Positions 35,471 through 46,639 of a stretch of 64,000 bases of DNA are shown here, piece by piece. The stretch covers positions 144,256,973 to 144,320,972 of the forward strand of contig JAUPFV010000004.1 in NCBI GenBank assembly GCA_036936605.1, written 5' to 3'. The position numbers and the translations under genes were made by a program. The notes below the pieces were generated by a model. The model made no database searches and had not been told where the DNA came from. It worked only from the letters and a program-made list of their open reading frames with translations. The stretch is from Limnanthes douglasii subsp. nivea. Lineage: Eukaryota; Streptophyta; Magnoliopsida; Brassicales; Limnanthaceae. The first letter of the stretch is position 1. The number at the start of each line of letters is the position of its first letter.

Positions 35471-38340
35471 TCTCGGAAGAGTCTTTTCCTTTAGTGTTCA
35501 GTAGATGCATTTTCACTTAACTCGTGCCGCTCTTGTCATTAACTATCTCGGTTGCCCATGCCTTTAAGTCTTTGGTCATCTCAAGCATTGGCCTGTAAGT
35601 CTTGGCATAACAGTAGCAACCAGTTTTAGCCTACACCGAATAATTTTCCATCTAAGATTATAATGACTCAGTATCCATTACGTGGATGTTCCAACTATTC
35701 TTTAGAGACATCCACTCAATTGGCTTCTCAGAATTGCAAAAGTCTCATGCAGTTCGTGAACTTTGAAATGGGTAATACCTTGGTCAGAAAATTTAAAAGA
35801 CTTTCAACACTTGTAATATTTTCCACCTTCACTTGTTTTCTCTCCACCACATCTCGGATGAAGTGAAGCTTGATGTATACGTTTTTAGTTCGCTCATGGA
35901 ACTTTTGACTCCTCATCAAGTTAATAACACTGGTATTATCCCATATAACTATCATTTCTTGCTCTATACCAGTGATCTCACTCAATAATCTTTCCATTTA
36001 TATGGCATCCATCATTGCTTCACTAGAAACCATATATTCATATTTTATAGATGAAAAGGCAACAACCTTCTGAATACATTATTTCCAACTAATCACTCCT
36101 TCAAGAATAGTAAACAGATAACGAGAAGTTGACTTTTTTATGTTAAGACAGCATGTATAATTAGAGTTAATATACTTCATTGACATCTCATTAATCTTTT
36201 ACTTCTGATTATAACACAATCTAACTTCAGTCGAACCCTTTAAGTATCTCATGAGACATTTGAGGGATTGTTAGCGAGGTTTTCTCAGATTTGACATAAA
36301 TTGATTTAAAATGCTAATAGAGTATGTTAGATCAGGTATCGTGCAAATCATTACATACATGATGCTTCAAGTGACATAGGCATAAGAAATCTTTTGCATA
36401 AAATTGTTATATTTTACTTGTGTTTGTGTTTGAGTGGTATTAAGTTTGAAATAAGCACCAATAGGAGTTCCAACATCTCTATATTTGGATATGCAAACTT
36501 CTTGAGAACTTTATGTATATATTCTTGTTGAGATAAGAATAAGTACTCTTTCAATATGTTTCTTATATCTTTCATCTCAAATTTTCCCTTCAGTTGGGTC
36601 TTCATATTTCATTCATTTTCCTTTCAAGTGTGGTTATCTATCTCTCCATGTTTGTTTCATCTTTAAAAGAGACACAATTTTAATAACATCTCCTCTCATA
36701 CTTGATGTACCTAAAAAAAATCAAATATTTTATTCCATTATATACATGACTGTTTCAGGCCATATAGGGATATCTTTAGCGAACAGATATCGCATGTCTT
36801 TCATTAACATTGAGGTTGAGTCATGTAGATGGTATCCTCCAGTTGACCATGCAAGAAACTTTTAACTAACACCCATCTTTTGCATGAATACGTTGCTTCA
36901 TTTTAAATATTAATTATAAACCCAACAAGCTTTTAACCTTCAATTGCTTCCCAAAAATCTAGGTGTCATTCTTATTCAACGAACTCAGTTCTTCCCTTAT
37001 GGACTTATATCACTTTTAATTATTACTGTTCTTCATATCATCATGATAGCTCTCGTGTTCAAGAATATCTTCATGCGTTTGGATCGATAAATCATAACCT
37101 ATAATATCGGTAAATTCGTAAATCTTCTTCGGATTTCAAATTCTTAATGCTTTATCTTTCACTAATTGATAATTTTCGGAATCATCATGTTGCTCTCTAG
37201 TCAAGCATCTAAAGGTTCTTAAACATCAAAATTTTGGCCATTGTCTAACTCATGCAATGATTAAAACTTCTCTGCGTGAGTCGTACCTATACCAAGCCTA
37301 AAATCATCTTCGACAGAAGTATCCTCGACTTTAGTATTGTTTTTAGACTCATCATCAACTCCACTTCTCTTCTTGGCAATACTAGGTTCAGTCTTCAACG
37401 TCTTTACGATGACATTATATCTTTATCATATACTATATCTTGACTAATTAAAGATTTTTTACTATGAAACTCCATACGACATAACTTATACCATTTTACT
37501 CCTTACGGATGATTGAGGAATAAATCTTTAATTTTCTAGGTTGAAGCTTGTCTTGCTTTACATGTGAATGTGAAGTACATCCAAACACTGCCAAATGTTC
37601 CACCAGAAGTTTATTTCTAAGTCGTATCTCATGTGGATAATTAAACTTTAGTATCGTAGATGGACTCTTTGTTGCATATATAAATAGTTGTCTTCATAAA
37701 TTCTTCCTAAACATTTTGACCATTCTAGATTCGAGAAGCACACACCTTCAATTTCTAACAATGTTTAGTTCATCCTCTTGACAAGCCCATTCAGTTGGGG
37801 AGTTTCTTTCACACTTCTATGTCTAGCAATTCCAAGTTTAGAACACTAGCTAGCGAGTGATTTATTCACATATTCCAAGTCATTGTTAATCATCAACTTC
37901 TTCAGCATCTTCCCAAATTTATTCTTCATTATCTTATTATAGTCCTTAAAAGCATCAAATGATTCATCATTGGTCTTCAAAAGTATAACCCATACATTTC
38001 CCGGAATAGTCATTAATTAGAGACATAAAATAAATGGCACCTTTTATTGTAGGATGCCTTGTAGTTCCTCAAATATCTGAATGAACATATACAAATGTAT
38101 CACTGTTTGCATTATTGTTAGAAAAACAAAATTAACCCTTTTATGTTTACCCAACATGCAGCTCTCAGAAAATGTTAACACTTGAACTGTGTCACAATCC
38201 AGCAACCCTTGTTTTCTAAGCTTATGAAGGTCATTATCCCTTGCATGTTCTTTCCTCGAATGCACAACTTGGTTGAATTTGTCTCTAGACTATACGCTTC
38301 TTCATAAAATATTATATGGAAACTCTTTCATAAACAACTA
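35470..38340 (-). mobile_element. Antisense copia remnant
   Basis: Minus-strand order: GAG-pre-integrase and integrase start at 38044-38265 (LHKLRKQGLLDCDTVQVLTF, ESCMLGKHKRVNF), integrase and linker pieces 37000-38000, an RT piece at 36414-36605, and RNase H end at 35728-35997 (VIWDNTSVINLMRSQKFHER, KLHFIRDVVE). Every domain is broken by stops. The primer-binding site and LTRs are not recognised. 38341-38900 may hold decayed gag. Confidence 0.7.
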
Positions 38341-38959
38341 ACACAACCACTCGTCTTATGTTATAAAGTTATTTTAGTTTTTCTTAATGTTTATTTTCTA
38401 ACTTTGATTTTCTCTATAAAATCAGAAAACTCTATATTTTCTCTAACTCTCTCTTTCGTCGAATCGCACTACAAAAGTTTTTTCATACTTTTATTCTACT
38501 ATTCGTAGAATCAAAGATGAATGATATAAAATACCAATGTCAACATGTTATCATAAACATCAAAATGGTAACTGTAGCAGTCACTCTGGCATCTTTACTA
38601 GACTGTACAGAGAGACATAGTAGTGGCAACATTAATATTATGTCTCCCTCCAAAACACACTCAAAATTAACTTTATTAATCAACGACTAAGATCTTTTAT
38701 CCATTTCAGACTATTTAACAAGTCTCAGATGAAATCTTTCTTTTAGGTTCTAGCAGACATCTTTGCACTTAAGTCAGTTAGAGTGTCGAATGTTCATGCT
38801 TTTAACTCTCGACCAACTCAAATATCGGTATTTAAGTCTGGACGTAACTATACTAATTACTTTTAGCATATACCTAACCATAACCATTACAATTCATAAA
38901 AAGGATTTGTGAACCAAAATTATCTAATGTTTTTTTAGTTTAAAAATATATTTTTTAGA

Positions 38960-38961
<2 letters not shown>

Positions 38962-39051
<90 letters not shown>
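38962..39051. repeat. (TA)n microsatellite
   Basis: About 45 uninterrupted TA dinucleotides. Confidence 0.95.
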
Positions 39052-39058
<7 letters not shown>

Positions 39059-39348
39059 GTCGAGGAATAGTTGAAGGTTAAAAAAACGATAAAAAATAAA
39101 AAATAAAATGTAAAATTAATAATATATTTATATTATATTATTAAATATATATTTATTTTGATAATTGATTTTTTACTATATTTATTTTGAAAAATGCGGA
39201 GTAATTATACATATTTTTTTTATGAGTAAAGAATTGTTCCAGTCGAAATGGTGGAAACATATAATACTATATTTTAGGAAGATTAAAGTTTTAAAAAGTA
39301 AAATAGAATAGTCTGCAAGTATAATATATAAAACGTAACGGTATTAAT

Positions 39349-39560
39349 GTGAGATGTTTTGCTCCAGTTTTACTTATAATATATAGGATGAACCTATTTC
39401 CCTATCATATTTTTTCTTTCCTCCATGATTTGAAAAAAACTCCATGTTGTTATTTCATCCATAAAGGAAATGACATATTTATCCTTCTACCCATTTATTC
39501 TACATCTTTCATTTTCAAGAACACCATTAAAAAAATTGTTACTCCTGTAAAAAAATGTGA
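39349..39560 (+). repeat. Partial copy of the TIR element at 42511
   Basis: Shares CCATGTTGTTATTTC, ATAAAGGAAAT(G/T)ACA and CTACCCATTTATTCT with 42550-42650. It lacks the palindromes and the right end, so it is a one-ended fragment. The 71-codon frame here is a shadow. Confidence 0.6.
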
Positions 39561-39574
39561 GTAGTAATTTTATT

Positions 39575-40015
39575 CTTAGAAAGAATAAGAACAAAATACA
39601 ACAAACATTTCTAAAACTTGGACATGATAAAAACTAGAACTATAACATGTTTTTTTCCATTTTGAAAACAAAGTATATGGTGACTAGCTTGTGCTACTGT
39701 CTTTCGAAACCGATTATTTTAGATTTTCAATTGAAACTTTCTTTAATTTCTTTGAGTTGTTTAAATGAATCATATTATTGATTTTTTCATAAAACAAATT
39801 GAGTTGTTTAGATTAATAAAAATAAATCTTGTTATGTATTTAAAAATAAAAATAATAATCATGTTACTCGTACAATGGATAACAGTAATAAAACTGTTAC
39901 TCTTATCAGAAATAACTTATTACTAATGTTATTCTTAATAAGAATAAGAACAAAATACAATATAAATTTCCAAAACTTACACATTATAAAACTAGAACTA
40001 TAACATAGTTTCTCT
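39575..40015. repeat. Internal repeat with AGAATAAGAACAAAATACAA
   Basis: 39575-39660 recurs at 39925-40015. The intervening 39790-39915 also matches 49740-49850 (CAGAAATAAC, AAAATAAATCTT). A dispersed AT-rich family of unknown class. Confidence 0.5.
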
Positions 40016-40019
40016 ATTT

Positions 40020-41150
40020 ATTTATTTATTTATTTATTTCTCAAAATATATATGTAGATTGAAATAAGAAAGAAATAGATGTTTTGGTAACAGTATAATA
40101 CTAGTCGAAACTACTTGTCTACATCTATTCAATACACCAATAAGAACAACAAAATGAGAACAAAAAATGCAAAATTGGATACCATGGTTCCTAAGATACA
40201 ACCACGACAACCATGATTTTCCAGAAAGTCTGAGATTTTGGCAAGGCAGACAATGACATCTTGAGAGCGCAAAAAAACACAAATATCTTTAAAGACGAAT
40301 AAGGCCATATAGCTGCAATGTTTCCAGTCAAGTCACATGTAAAAATGAAGCCTATCTTAGTATCAAATATAATATTTGATAGTAAGCTTCAAAGTTGACA
40401 TAATTTATCTAGTCTGTACGTCGATCCTTGTTCATTGGAAAATCAATGTATCATAAATAGACAGATATATTAGATCATAAATTTATTGAAGTAAAGTAAG
40501 AAATTACGTAAAAAGGACAAAAACCAATTCAGATTCAGGTCTTAGCAAAAAGACAAACCTTGGATGCTAAAAAATTTCAAATCAACATCACAGAGTTCAT
40601 AAATATTTGTCATTACACCACCTCTTCGTAGCATGGATCCAAATGAACATCACAGAGTTCATAAATGTTTATCATAAATCTTTGACCTTTACAGTCACCT
40701 ATTCTCTGAATCTATTTTTGGCAGTGTTAATCGTATCAGCAGTGTTACCGACGTTACTCATCATCTTCTTCCGATTTAAAGGTCTGTCACCTAAAGAAAG
40801 AGTATCCAATTACAATTTGAGCCCAATCTGAAGTTTTCAAAAAGGGGTAAGCTTGTTTGGTGTATTCATCGAAGAAGGCCGATTTTGGGTAACTTTGAAT
40901 AAGGGTGTTTTTGTCTTTAAAATTAATAAAGTGAGTAATTAGAAATTTCAAATTTTGTGATGCACCTAATAGGAAATAGTGATACTATGGGACACCAAAC
41001 AAGAATTATGAAAATTTTGGTGTATGTAATAGTAAAAAATCTAAATTAATAAGGGCATGACTATATATACCCAAAACTGGGTTAAGTTTACCCAAAAAAC
41101 GCAGTTGATTTTAGTTTGACTTCTTTATGACAAAAATACGGCATTGAACA
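40020..41150. other. Intergenic, no confirmed gene
   Basis: A frame at 40607-40831 (+) predicts 74 residues with one hydrophobic helix, and 40034-40282 (-) another hydrophobic frame; neither has recognisable homology or flanking signals. A 27-base tract ATCACAGAGTTCATAAAT occurs at ~40590 and ~40650. I do not call genes here. Confidence 0.4.
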
Positions 41151-41151
41151 A

Positions 41152-41553
41152 TACATCGTCCCTTGACTATCGCGTTTGGTGGAAGATAGTCTTTTGGCTT
41201 TCAAATTTCTGTTGACAGTCTCTGGACTATCGCGTTTGGATAAAGTTAGTCCACCAGATCCTCTGATCCATGAGAGGCTGCCACATGTCACCATAGTCCC
41301 CATATTTTTATATCACTACAAGTCCCTTGAGTTTAGGTCAAACCCAAAATGTAGGATATTACGGATAACTAAACTCAAGGGACTAGTTGTGATACAAAAA
41401 TATGGGGACTATGGTGACAGGTGGCAGCCTCTCGTGGATCAAAGGATCTGGTGGACTAACTTTATCCAAACGCGATAGTCTAGGAACTGTCAACAAACAT
41501 TTGAAAGTCAAGGGACTATCTGCCACCAAACACGATAGTCGAGTGAAGATGTA
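41152..41553. mobile_element. Foldback MITE, 402 bp
   Basis: Two arms of 184 bases (41152-41335 and 41370-41553) are inverted copies at roughly 90 percent identity around a 34-base loop. Each arm holds two GACTATCGCGTTTGG-like motifs. Looser pairing extends outwards to ~41142 and ~41563. It lacks coding capacity; open frames across it are shadows. A target duplication is not clear. Confidence 0.85.
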
Positions 41554-41879
41554 CTCTTCAAAGCTACAAAAATAATCTCGAACATCCATTTAATTACGAA
41601 ACTTACATTAAGTAAAAAAACACTAAGTATATCCTAAATATACCTAAATCACAAAATAACATATTTTACTATATTTACCGAAAAACAGTTTAATTTAGTA
41701 GATCAAACCACATATTACTCAAATTTTGTGAAGTTCTTCAAAGTGTTCTTGAACATTCAAAATTGCCTCAAGAAAATTCAAACTCTCTTTAAAAAATTAA
41801 ACTTTTTCTAATGAAAACACAAAATCAAACATGAATCAACCCGAATTAAGGTAAAAAATGTTGTTTTTTGTTTTTTCCG

Positions 41880-42010
41880 TTATGGTGCCCCTTCGCTTCA
41901 TCGGTTCTGAGGGCCAGAACTGATGGTGTGAAGGCGCGAAACAACCGGTTCACAGGCCCAGAACCGGTGGTATTGGTGGCACCACCGGTTCAGTGGCCAC
42001 AAAAAACAAT
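41880..42010. repeat. GC-rich cluster of palindromes
   Basis: Within AT-rich DNA: ATCGGTTCTGAGGGCCAGAA and ACCGGTTCACAGGCCCAGAA, each pairing on itself around GGCC, followed by CACCACCGGTTCAGTGGCCA. Same arm-GGCC-arm layout as the palindromes at 43077-43349, with another arm sequence. Confidence 0.6.
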
Positions 42011-42295
42011 TGGTGCTCCAAACTCCTACTTTAAGGTGTTTAAGTAAAAAAAAATCTTCTTATTTAGTTTGATTTTTAAAACAAAATTGGTATTTCCTGG
42101 ATGATATGGATGGATATGCTAACTATTTCATGCTCGAATATGGGAAGATAATAAAAAATTATTAATTGATTTCAATATTTATTGTTTGTATTCAGTGATT
42201 TTTTATTGGATTTAAAAAATTAATATTAAAATTTAAAAAAAAATATACTAACAATGTTGTTTTTATTAATTAAATAGTGATATATATATATATAT

Positions 42296-42500
42296 ACCAA
42301 TATAGAAAGTTTAAATATAATTATATTTTAGGTACGTTACTACATATATTTATTGAATTTTTATAGCTTTTATTAATTAAAGTTTAAATATAATTATATT
42401 TTAGACTATATACACACAAAACTTATAGGTTACTATATATATTTATTAAATTTATATCCGATTTTATTAATTAAAGTTTAAATACAATTATATTTTAAAT
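42296..42500. repeat. AT-rich tandem repeat, ~100-bp unit
   Basis: ATTAATTAAAGTTTAAATA and TTACTATATATATTTATT recur two to three times. A related unit continues at 43980-44140, on the other side of the TIR element, so that element landed inside the array. Confidence 0.65.
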
Positions 42501-42659
42501 ATTATATGTAGGCCAAAGCTATTTCCTCCATGAATTTTTTTATTTCCTTCATAATTTGAAAAAAAAAACCATGTTGTTATTTCCTCTATAAAGGAAATTA
42601 CACATTTTCCCTCCTACCCATTTATTCTGCCTCTTTCATTTTCAAGAACTCCATTATTA

Positions 42660-43040
42660 TACCTTCCTTCACCCATTCTATTATCCCTACCCATTAACAA
42701 ATTAAAATAAAAAAAAACCCTAACAAAACCATTACCCATTACAAACAGTTTCTACAAACAGTTTCTACCTTTCGTTTTTTCTATAAGTTTTTCAGTACCT
42801 TACAAAACAACATCGAAGAGAGAGAGATTAGCCCTTGGAGAAGGTAAGATTTCTTCAGTTTCTTTGTTTTTTCATTTTACGATTAGGGTTCTTTAGTTTA
42901 TCTACCTTTGACCAACTCGATTAAGGTTCTTTAGTTTTTCTTTTTCTTCATTTTTCAAGTAGGGTGGTGGTATTGCTGTTAGATTTTGTTGTTAGATTCG
43001 ATTAGGGTTTCGATTTATGTTTGTTGTTTCGACTTGGTTT
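42660..43040 (+). other. Leader-like segment with splice donor in the TIR element
   Basis: ACAAACAGTTTCTAC occurs twice, then GAAGAGAGAGAGATTAG and GGAGAAGGTAAGATTTC, where AAG/GTAAGA is a good donor, then pyrimidine-rich DNA with ATTAGGGTTC. This is how a plant 5' leader and first intron look. No ATG-led frame is present. It may be a transduplicated gene start. Confidence 0.4.
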
Positions 43041-43050
43041 TGACTTTGAT

Positions 43051-43245
43051 GTTCTGCTGTTTTTTTTTAACAAAGAGCATGTGATTCTGAGTGGCCATCT
43101 TGGAATCATATGCTTTTTTTAACCGAAAAACAGGTGATTTTGAGTGGCCATCTCGGAATCACCTGTTTTTCGGTTTAAAAAAAACGCATGTGATTCTGAG
43201 ATGGCCACTCGGAATCATATGCTCTCTGCTAAAAAACAGCAGAAC
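43051..43245. repeat. 195-nt imperfect palindrome with nested hairpins
   Basis: Starts GTTCTGCTG and ends CAGCAGAAC. Arms of ~94 bases pair around position 43148. Each arm also contains its own hairpin. The central 55 bases (43121-43175) form a stem of 24 pairs, allowing G-U, around TGGCCAT. Confidence 0.9.
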
Positions 43246-43350
43246 AATGATGGTCATCTGATTCCGAGTGTCCATCTCGGAATCTGACGTAACTTAGTTC
43301 GAATTTGTTTGCAACTGATTCCGAGATGGCCACTCGGAATCAGTTGCAAA
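43246..43350. repeat. Two more hairpins of the same family
   Basis: GATTCCGAG-TGTCCAT-CTCGGAATC at 43260-43284 and TGCAACTGATTCCGAG/CTCGGAATCAGTTGCA flanking ATGGCCA at 43311-43349. Core arms are identical to those in the large palindrome. Confidence 0.9.
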
Positions 43351-43682
43351 ACCCCAGTTTATATTAAAATTTGATTCTTCCGTAATGTCTAAACACTTAA
43401 AAAAATTGGTTGGATAAGAACAAGATGCTTCAGTGTTTCAGTGCATGGAATGAGATTCTTGATTTTCCATGGTCGAACCAAAAAGACTGATAAAGAACTG
43501 ATGTGTTTTGGGTTTATGGTTAATTAGATAAGTAGGATTAAAAAGGGTTTAATGTTATGTTTGGCAATCTATTTCACTAATGGCGCTTAATATTAAATTT
43601 GAAAACAAAATAAGGGTAAACTAGTAATACCATGTTTCAAGTGTTTAGATTTCAAATTATGGAGGAAATAAAAATTTCAATG

Positions 43683-43920
43683 GGCCCCAAGGGGGTAGCC
43701 GAGTTGGTTGAGTATGGCATTCTTATGACCAAAAGGTCATGAGTTCGAGTCCCTCTACATACGCTTTCTCGGCTGAGCCTGTCACCTTGTGTGGTTTACC
43801 TTCTGGCGTTGGTTTGCAGGCTATCGCGTCAGACTGAGGGTTTACCCTGTGCGCACTCATTGCACTCTGAGTAGCGGCTGCGGGTTCCCTCCGAAAAAGG
43901 GTTCCCTCCGAAAAAAAAAA
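43683..43920 (+). mobile_element. tRNA-derived SINE, 238 bp
   Basis: A box TAGCCGAGTTGG (43696-43707) and B box AGTTCGAGTCC (43742-43752) sit ~34 bases apart, the internal RNA polymerase III promoter. The body is GC-rich; the tail duplicates GGGTTCCCTCCGAAAAA and ends in A10. TCAATG flanks both sides (43677-43682, 43921-43926). It interrupts the right TIR of the element around it. Confidence 0.9.
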
Positions 43921-43942
43921 TCAATGAGAAAATAGCTTTGGC

Positions 43943-43974
<32 letters not shown>

Positions 43975-44017
43975 CAAAATTTGTAACTCAATTTATATGA
44001 TTTGGCCTTAAATATAG

Positions 44018-44026
<9 letters not shown>

Positions 44027-44075
<49 letters not shown>
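44027..44075. repeat. (AT)n microsatellite
   Basis: Pure AT run; another lies at 43947-43974. Confidence 0.9.
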
Positions 44076-44079
<4 letters not shown>

Positions 44080-44629
44080 TTGGTACATTACTATATATAT
44101 ATTTATAAAAACAATTATGAGATTTTATTAATTAGTGTTAATTTTTTTTAAACTAGGATACATAAATAATTAAGTTAAAATTCAATTTAAAAATATCACA
44201 TTAATTAATTTTCAAATATATAATTTGTTAATAAATAATTAAATTATAAGTTATATAAAAAATGGTCTTACAAGACTGATTAAATACAAAAAAAAAATTA
44301 AGGTTGGTGACAAAAGTTATATAAACAATTAACATCTAAATTAAAGTTATTATAACCATTAAATATATAAAAACTAAAACAACAAAATTTTTGAAAAAAA
44401 TTAACAAATTTTGGGACATTAGTTTAAAAAAATAAAATTTTAAGGACTTAAGGTCATTTTCCTGAAATGGTCAAAAACACACACAAAAATTGATTTTTTT
44501 TCCTAATCCAATCTTAAATCTAATTTTGAAATTAAATCTAATTCTAATCTATGTTTTTCACTAGAAATCTTAACAAAATCATAAAAATTAAGTCTAAACA
44601 ATAAAAAAATTTAAATCAAACAAAAAATT

Positions 44630-45490
44630 AAACCTAAATAAAAAATAAGAGGAGAAATAAAATGGAAGAATATGAAGATAAATAATAGGAAATAAGGAAA
44701 AAGAGAATAAGAATAAGAAAAAAGGATAGGTAACGAAGAAGAAAACGGAGAAAAAATGAAAAGTATAAATATGGGTAAAGAAGAAGATGAAAAATAGTCA
44801 TAGTAGAGGATGAGAAGTTATCGGAATAAATTGTAGATGATTGGAGGTGAGGACCGACAAAAAAGATGGTAGAAGATCGGAAGTGACCGGAAACGATCGT
44901 GGATGATTGGAGGTTATCGACCGACAAAAAAATGGTAGAAGATCAGAGGTGATCGGAGACGAAATAGAACGTAGAATATCGGAGGTGACCAGAAAAGACC
45001 GCAGATGATTGAAGGAGACTTAAGGGAAAAAAACATACAAGCTCGGAGATGACCGGAACTGGCCGAATAAAATATTAGATCAGATGGACCATATCTTCAC
45101 AAATTCACCCCGTGCACACGTCTTCAAAAGAAATGTTGAAAGTTTGGGAATGATGAGCAATCTTATAAATTTAAGGGAGACATTGTTGGAACCAAATTAA
45201 ATTAAGCTCTGATCATGTACGGTCTTTTCCGGCCACCTTCGATGTTGTACAATCTATTCGGGTTATCTCTAATCATCTACCGTATTTTCCGATCATCTCA
45301 GCTCCAAATCTTCTACGATTTTTTTGGGTTAGTTCTGAACACCTTCAATCATCTACTATTTGCTCCGGTAATTTCTTATCTTTTGCGATTGCTATTTTTA
45401 ATTTTTTTTCTCCTCATTATTCTTTTCTTCTTTTTTTTTCTTTTTTTTTCTTTTTTTCTATTTATTTTCCTTTTTTTTGTTTTTCATCAT
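44630..45490. mobile_element. Foldback element with minisatellite arms
   Basis: The left arm (44630-45060) is purine-rich and built of variants of GTAGATGATTGGAGGTGACCGG. The right arm (45215-45490) is its inverse, with AATCATCTACCGTATTTTCC and a pyrimidine tract. The middle is unique. The open frames at 44634-44927 (-) and 45215-45508 (+) are shadows of these arms. Edges are approximate. Confidence 0.6.
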
Positions 45491-46225
45491 CTAAATTTGG
45501 CAACTTAATTTAAATAAAGCATTGTTAAAACAAAATTAAATTAAATTTGAAATATATTAATTAATTAAATTAACTAATATATTTATCAAAAAATATATAT
45601 ATATATAATATATTTTTAATCTAAAATTATCGTTCATACTTTTTTAGTGATTTAATTTTTGTTTTTAAAAAGATATTATAGTAGTAAATAATATTATTGA
45701 TTTATTTCGTCCTTAAAACAAATAAAATATAGTAATGCAGCAGATAGATTTTGCAACTTTATTAATTTCTAGACGTCGACCCATATGCAGGTTTTCAGAA
45801 TTAAAATCATCTAACTATAATTCACCCTATTAAAAAACAAATTTAATTGACTCGCGATTAGTCCTTATAGCTAGGACTGTGCAAGAGTGGTAGCCATCTT
45901 AATACAAGCTTGATTCATATTCAGTTTGTCCGAGTAAAGATTATTACCGTTCTTTCTCTACTAAACTAATCAATTACGTTTCAGATGTAAGCGAATGCAA
46001 TGATCAGCGAAGTAATAACTGCACAGCTATACGTACTAACAAGAAGGGAAGCTACATATGTTCTTGTCCAAAAGGATTTGGGGAGATGGAAGAAGAGATG
46101 GATCTGGTTGCAACCGTGACCGGCCTGCTGTGATTCCTATCACAGTCCCTAAGTAGTCTTTGTCTATGTCACTCCATTTTTGGCTATGAAATTAAAATGG
46201 TTACATTAAAATATGTGTTCCCCTC

Positions 46226-46577
46226 TGATGACGCGGCGGAAACAGAAGAAGAAACAACGATAGACGATAGATGAAACCTAATTCAAAGATAACATGATGC
46301 AACCCTAATCTAAGGGTAACAAAGAGTGAAATTTTCAGAGATAAAAAATCTATTATTCCAAAAACTTAAAATAACTTAAGGCATAAGAGGCTTTATATAA
46401 TAGCTTCTCAAAAACCTAAATTAGAATACAAGGAAATAAAATAAATATTCTAAAATAAAATAAAATAAAATAAAATAAAATCTTAATATAATTAGATTTG
46501 ATTTAAATACATAAGATATTTGAATAAAATAAAATAAAATAAACAAAGCTTTTGTTTGAACTTTCTGGGCTACATCA
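46226..46577 (+). mobile_element. Solo LTR with perfect 5-bp target duplication
   Basis: Starts TGATGACGCG and ends GCTACATCA, flanked by CCCTC at 46221-46225 and 46578-46582. A TATA-like TTTATATAAT lies at ~46391 and a (TAAAA)n run at ~46451-46490. No internal domain is attached, so recombination between LTRs left one. Confidence 0.75.
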
Positions 46578-46639
46578 CCCTCTCCTAGATTATAACCAGT
46601 AACTATTAGTTTAGATTTTGTTTATTTTTATTCTTTTTT

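Larger units (their letters stand above)
42511..43943. mobile_element. TIR DNA transposon, non-autonomous, MULE-like
   Basis: The left end begins GGCCAAAGCTATTTCCTCCA; the right end reads the inverse, …AAATAGCTTTGGCC at 43943. Removing the SINE (43683-43926) makes the terminal inverted repeat run ~50 bases. Flanking 9-mers (ATTATATGT, TTTATATAT, allowing one shared end base) agree at 7 of 9, suggestive of Mutator but weak in AT-rich DNA. There is no transposase. Inside are a captured-looking leader (42660-43040), a palindrome array (43051-43349) and unique DNA. Confidence 0.75.

Noticed and set aside
40607..40831. 74-codon frame with a hydrophobic helix
   Set aside because: No known domain, no clear promoter or splice context, in AT-rich DNA; the size is within chance.
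41176..41478. 100-codon frame and its reverse partners
   Set aside because: It spans the loop and both arms of the foldback MITE; the coding look comes from the inverted repeat.
43696..43752. Functional tRNA gene
   Set aside because: A and B boxes are present but the acceptor and anticodon stems do not close and a SINE body with poly-A tail and target duplication follows.
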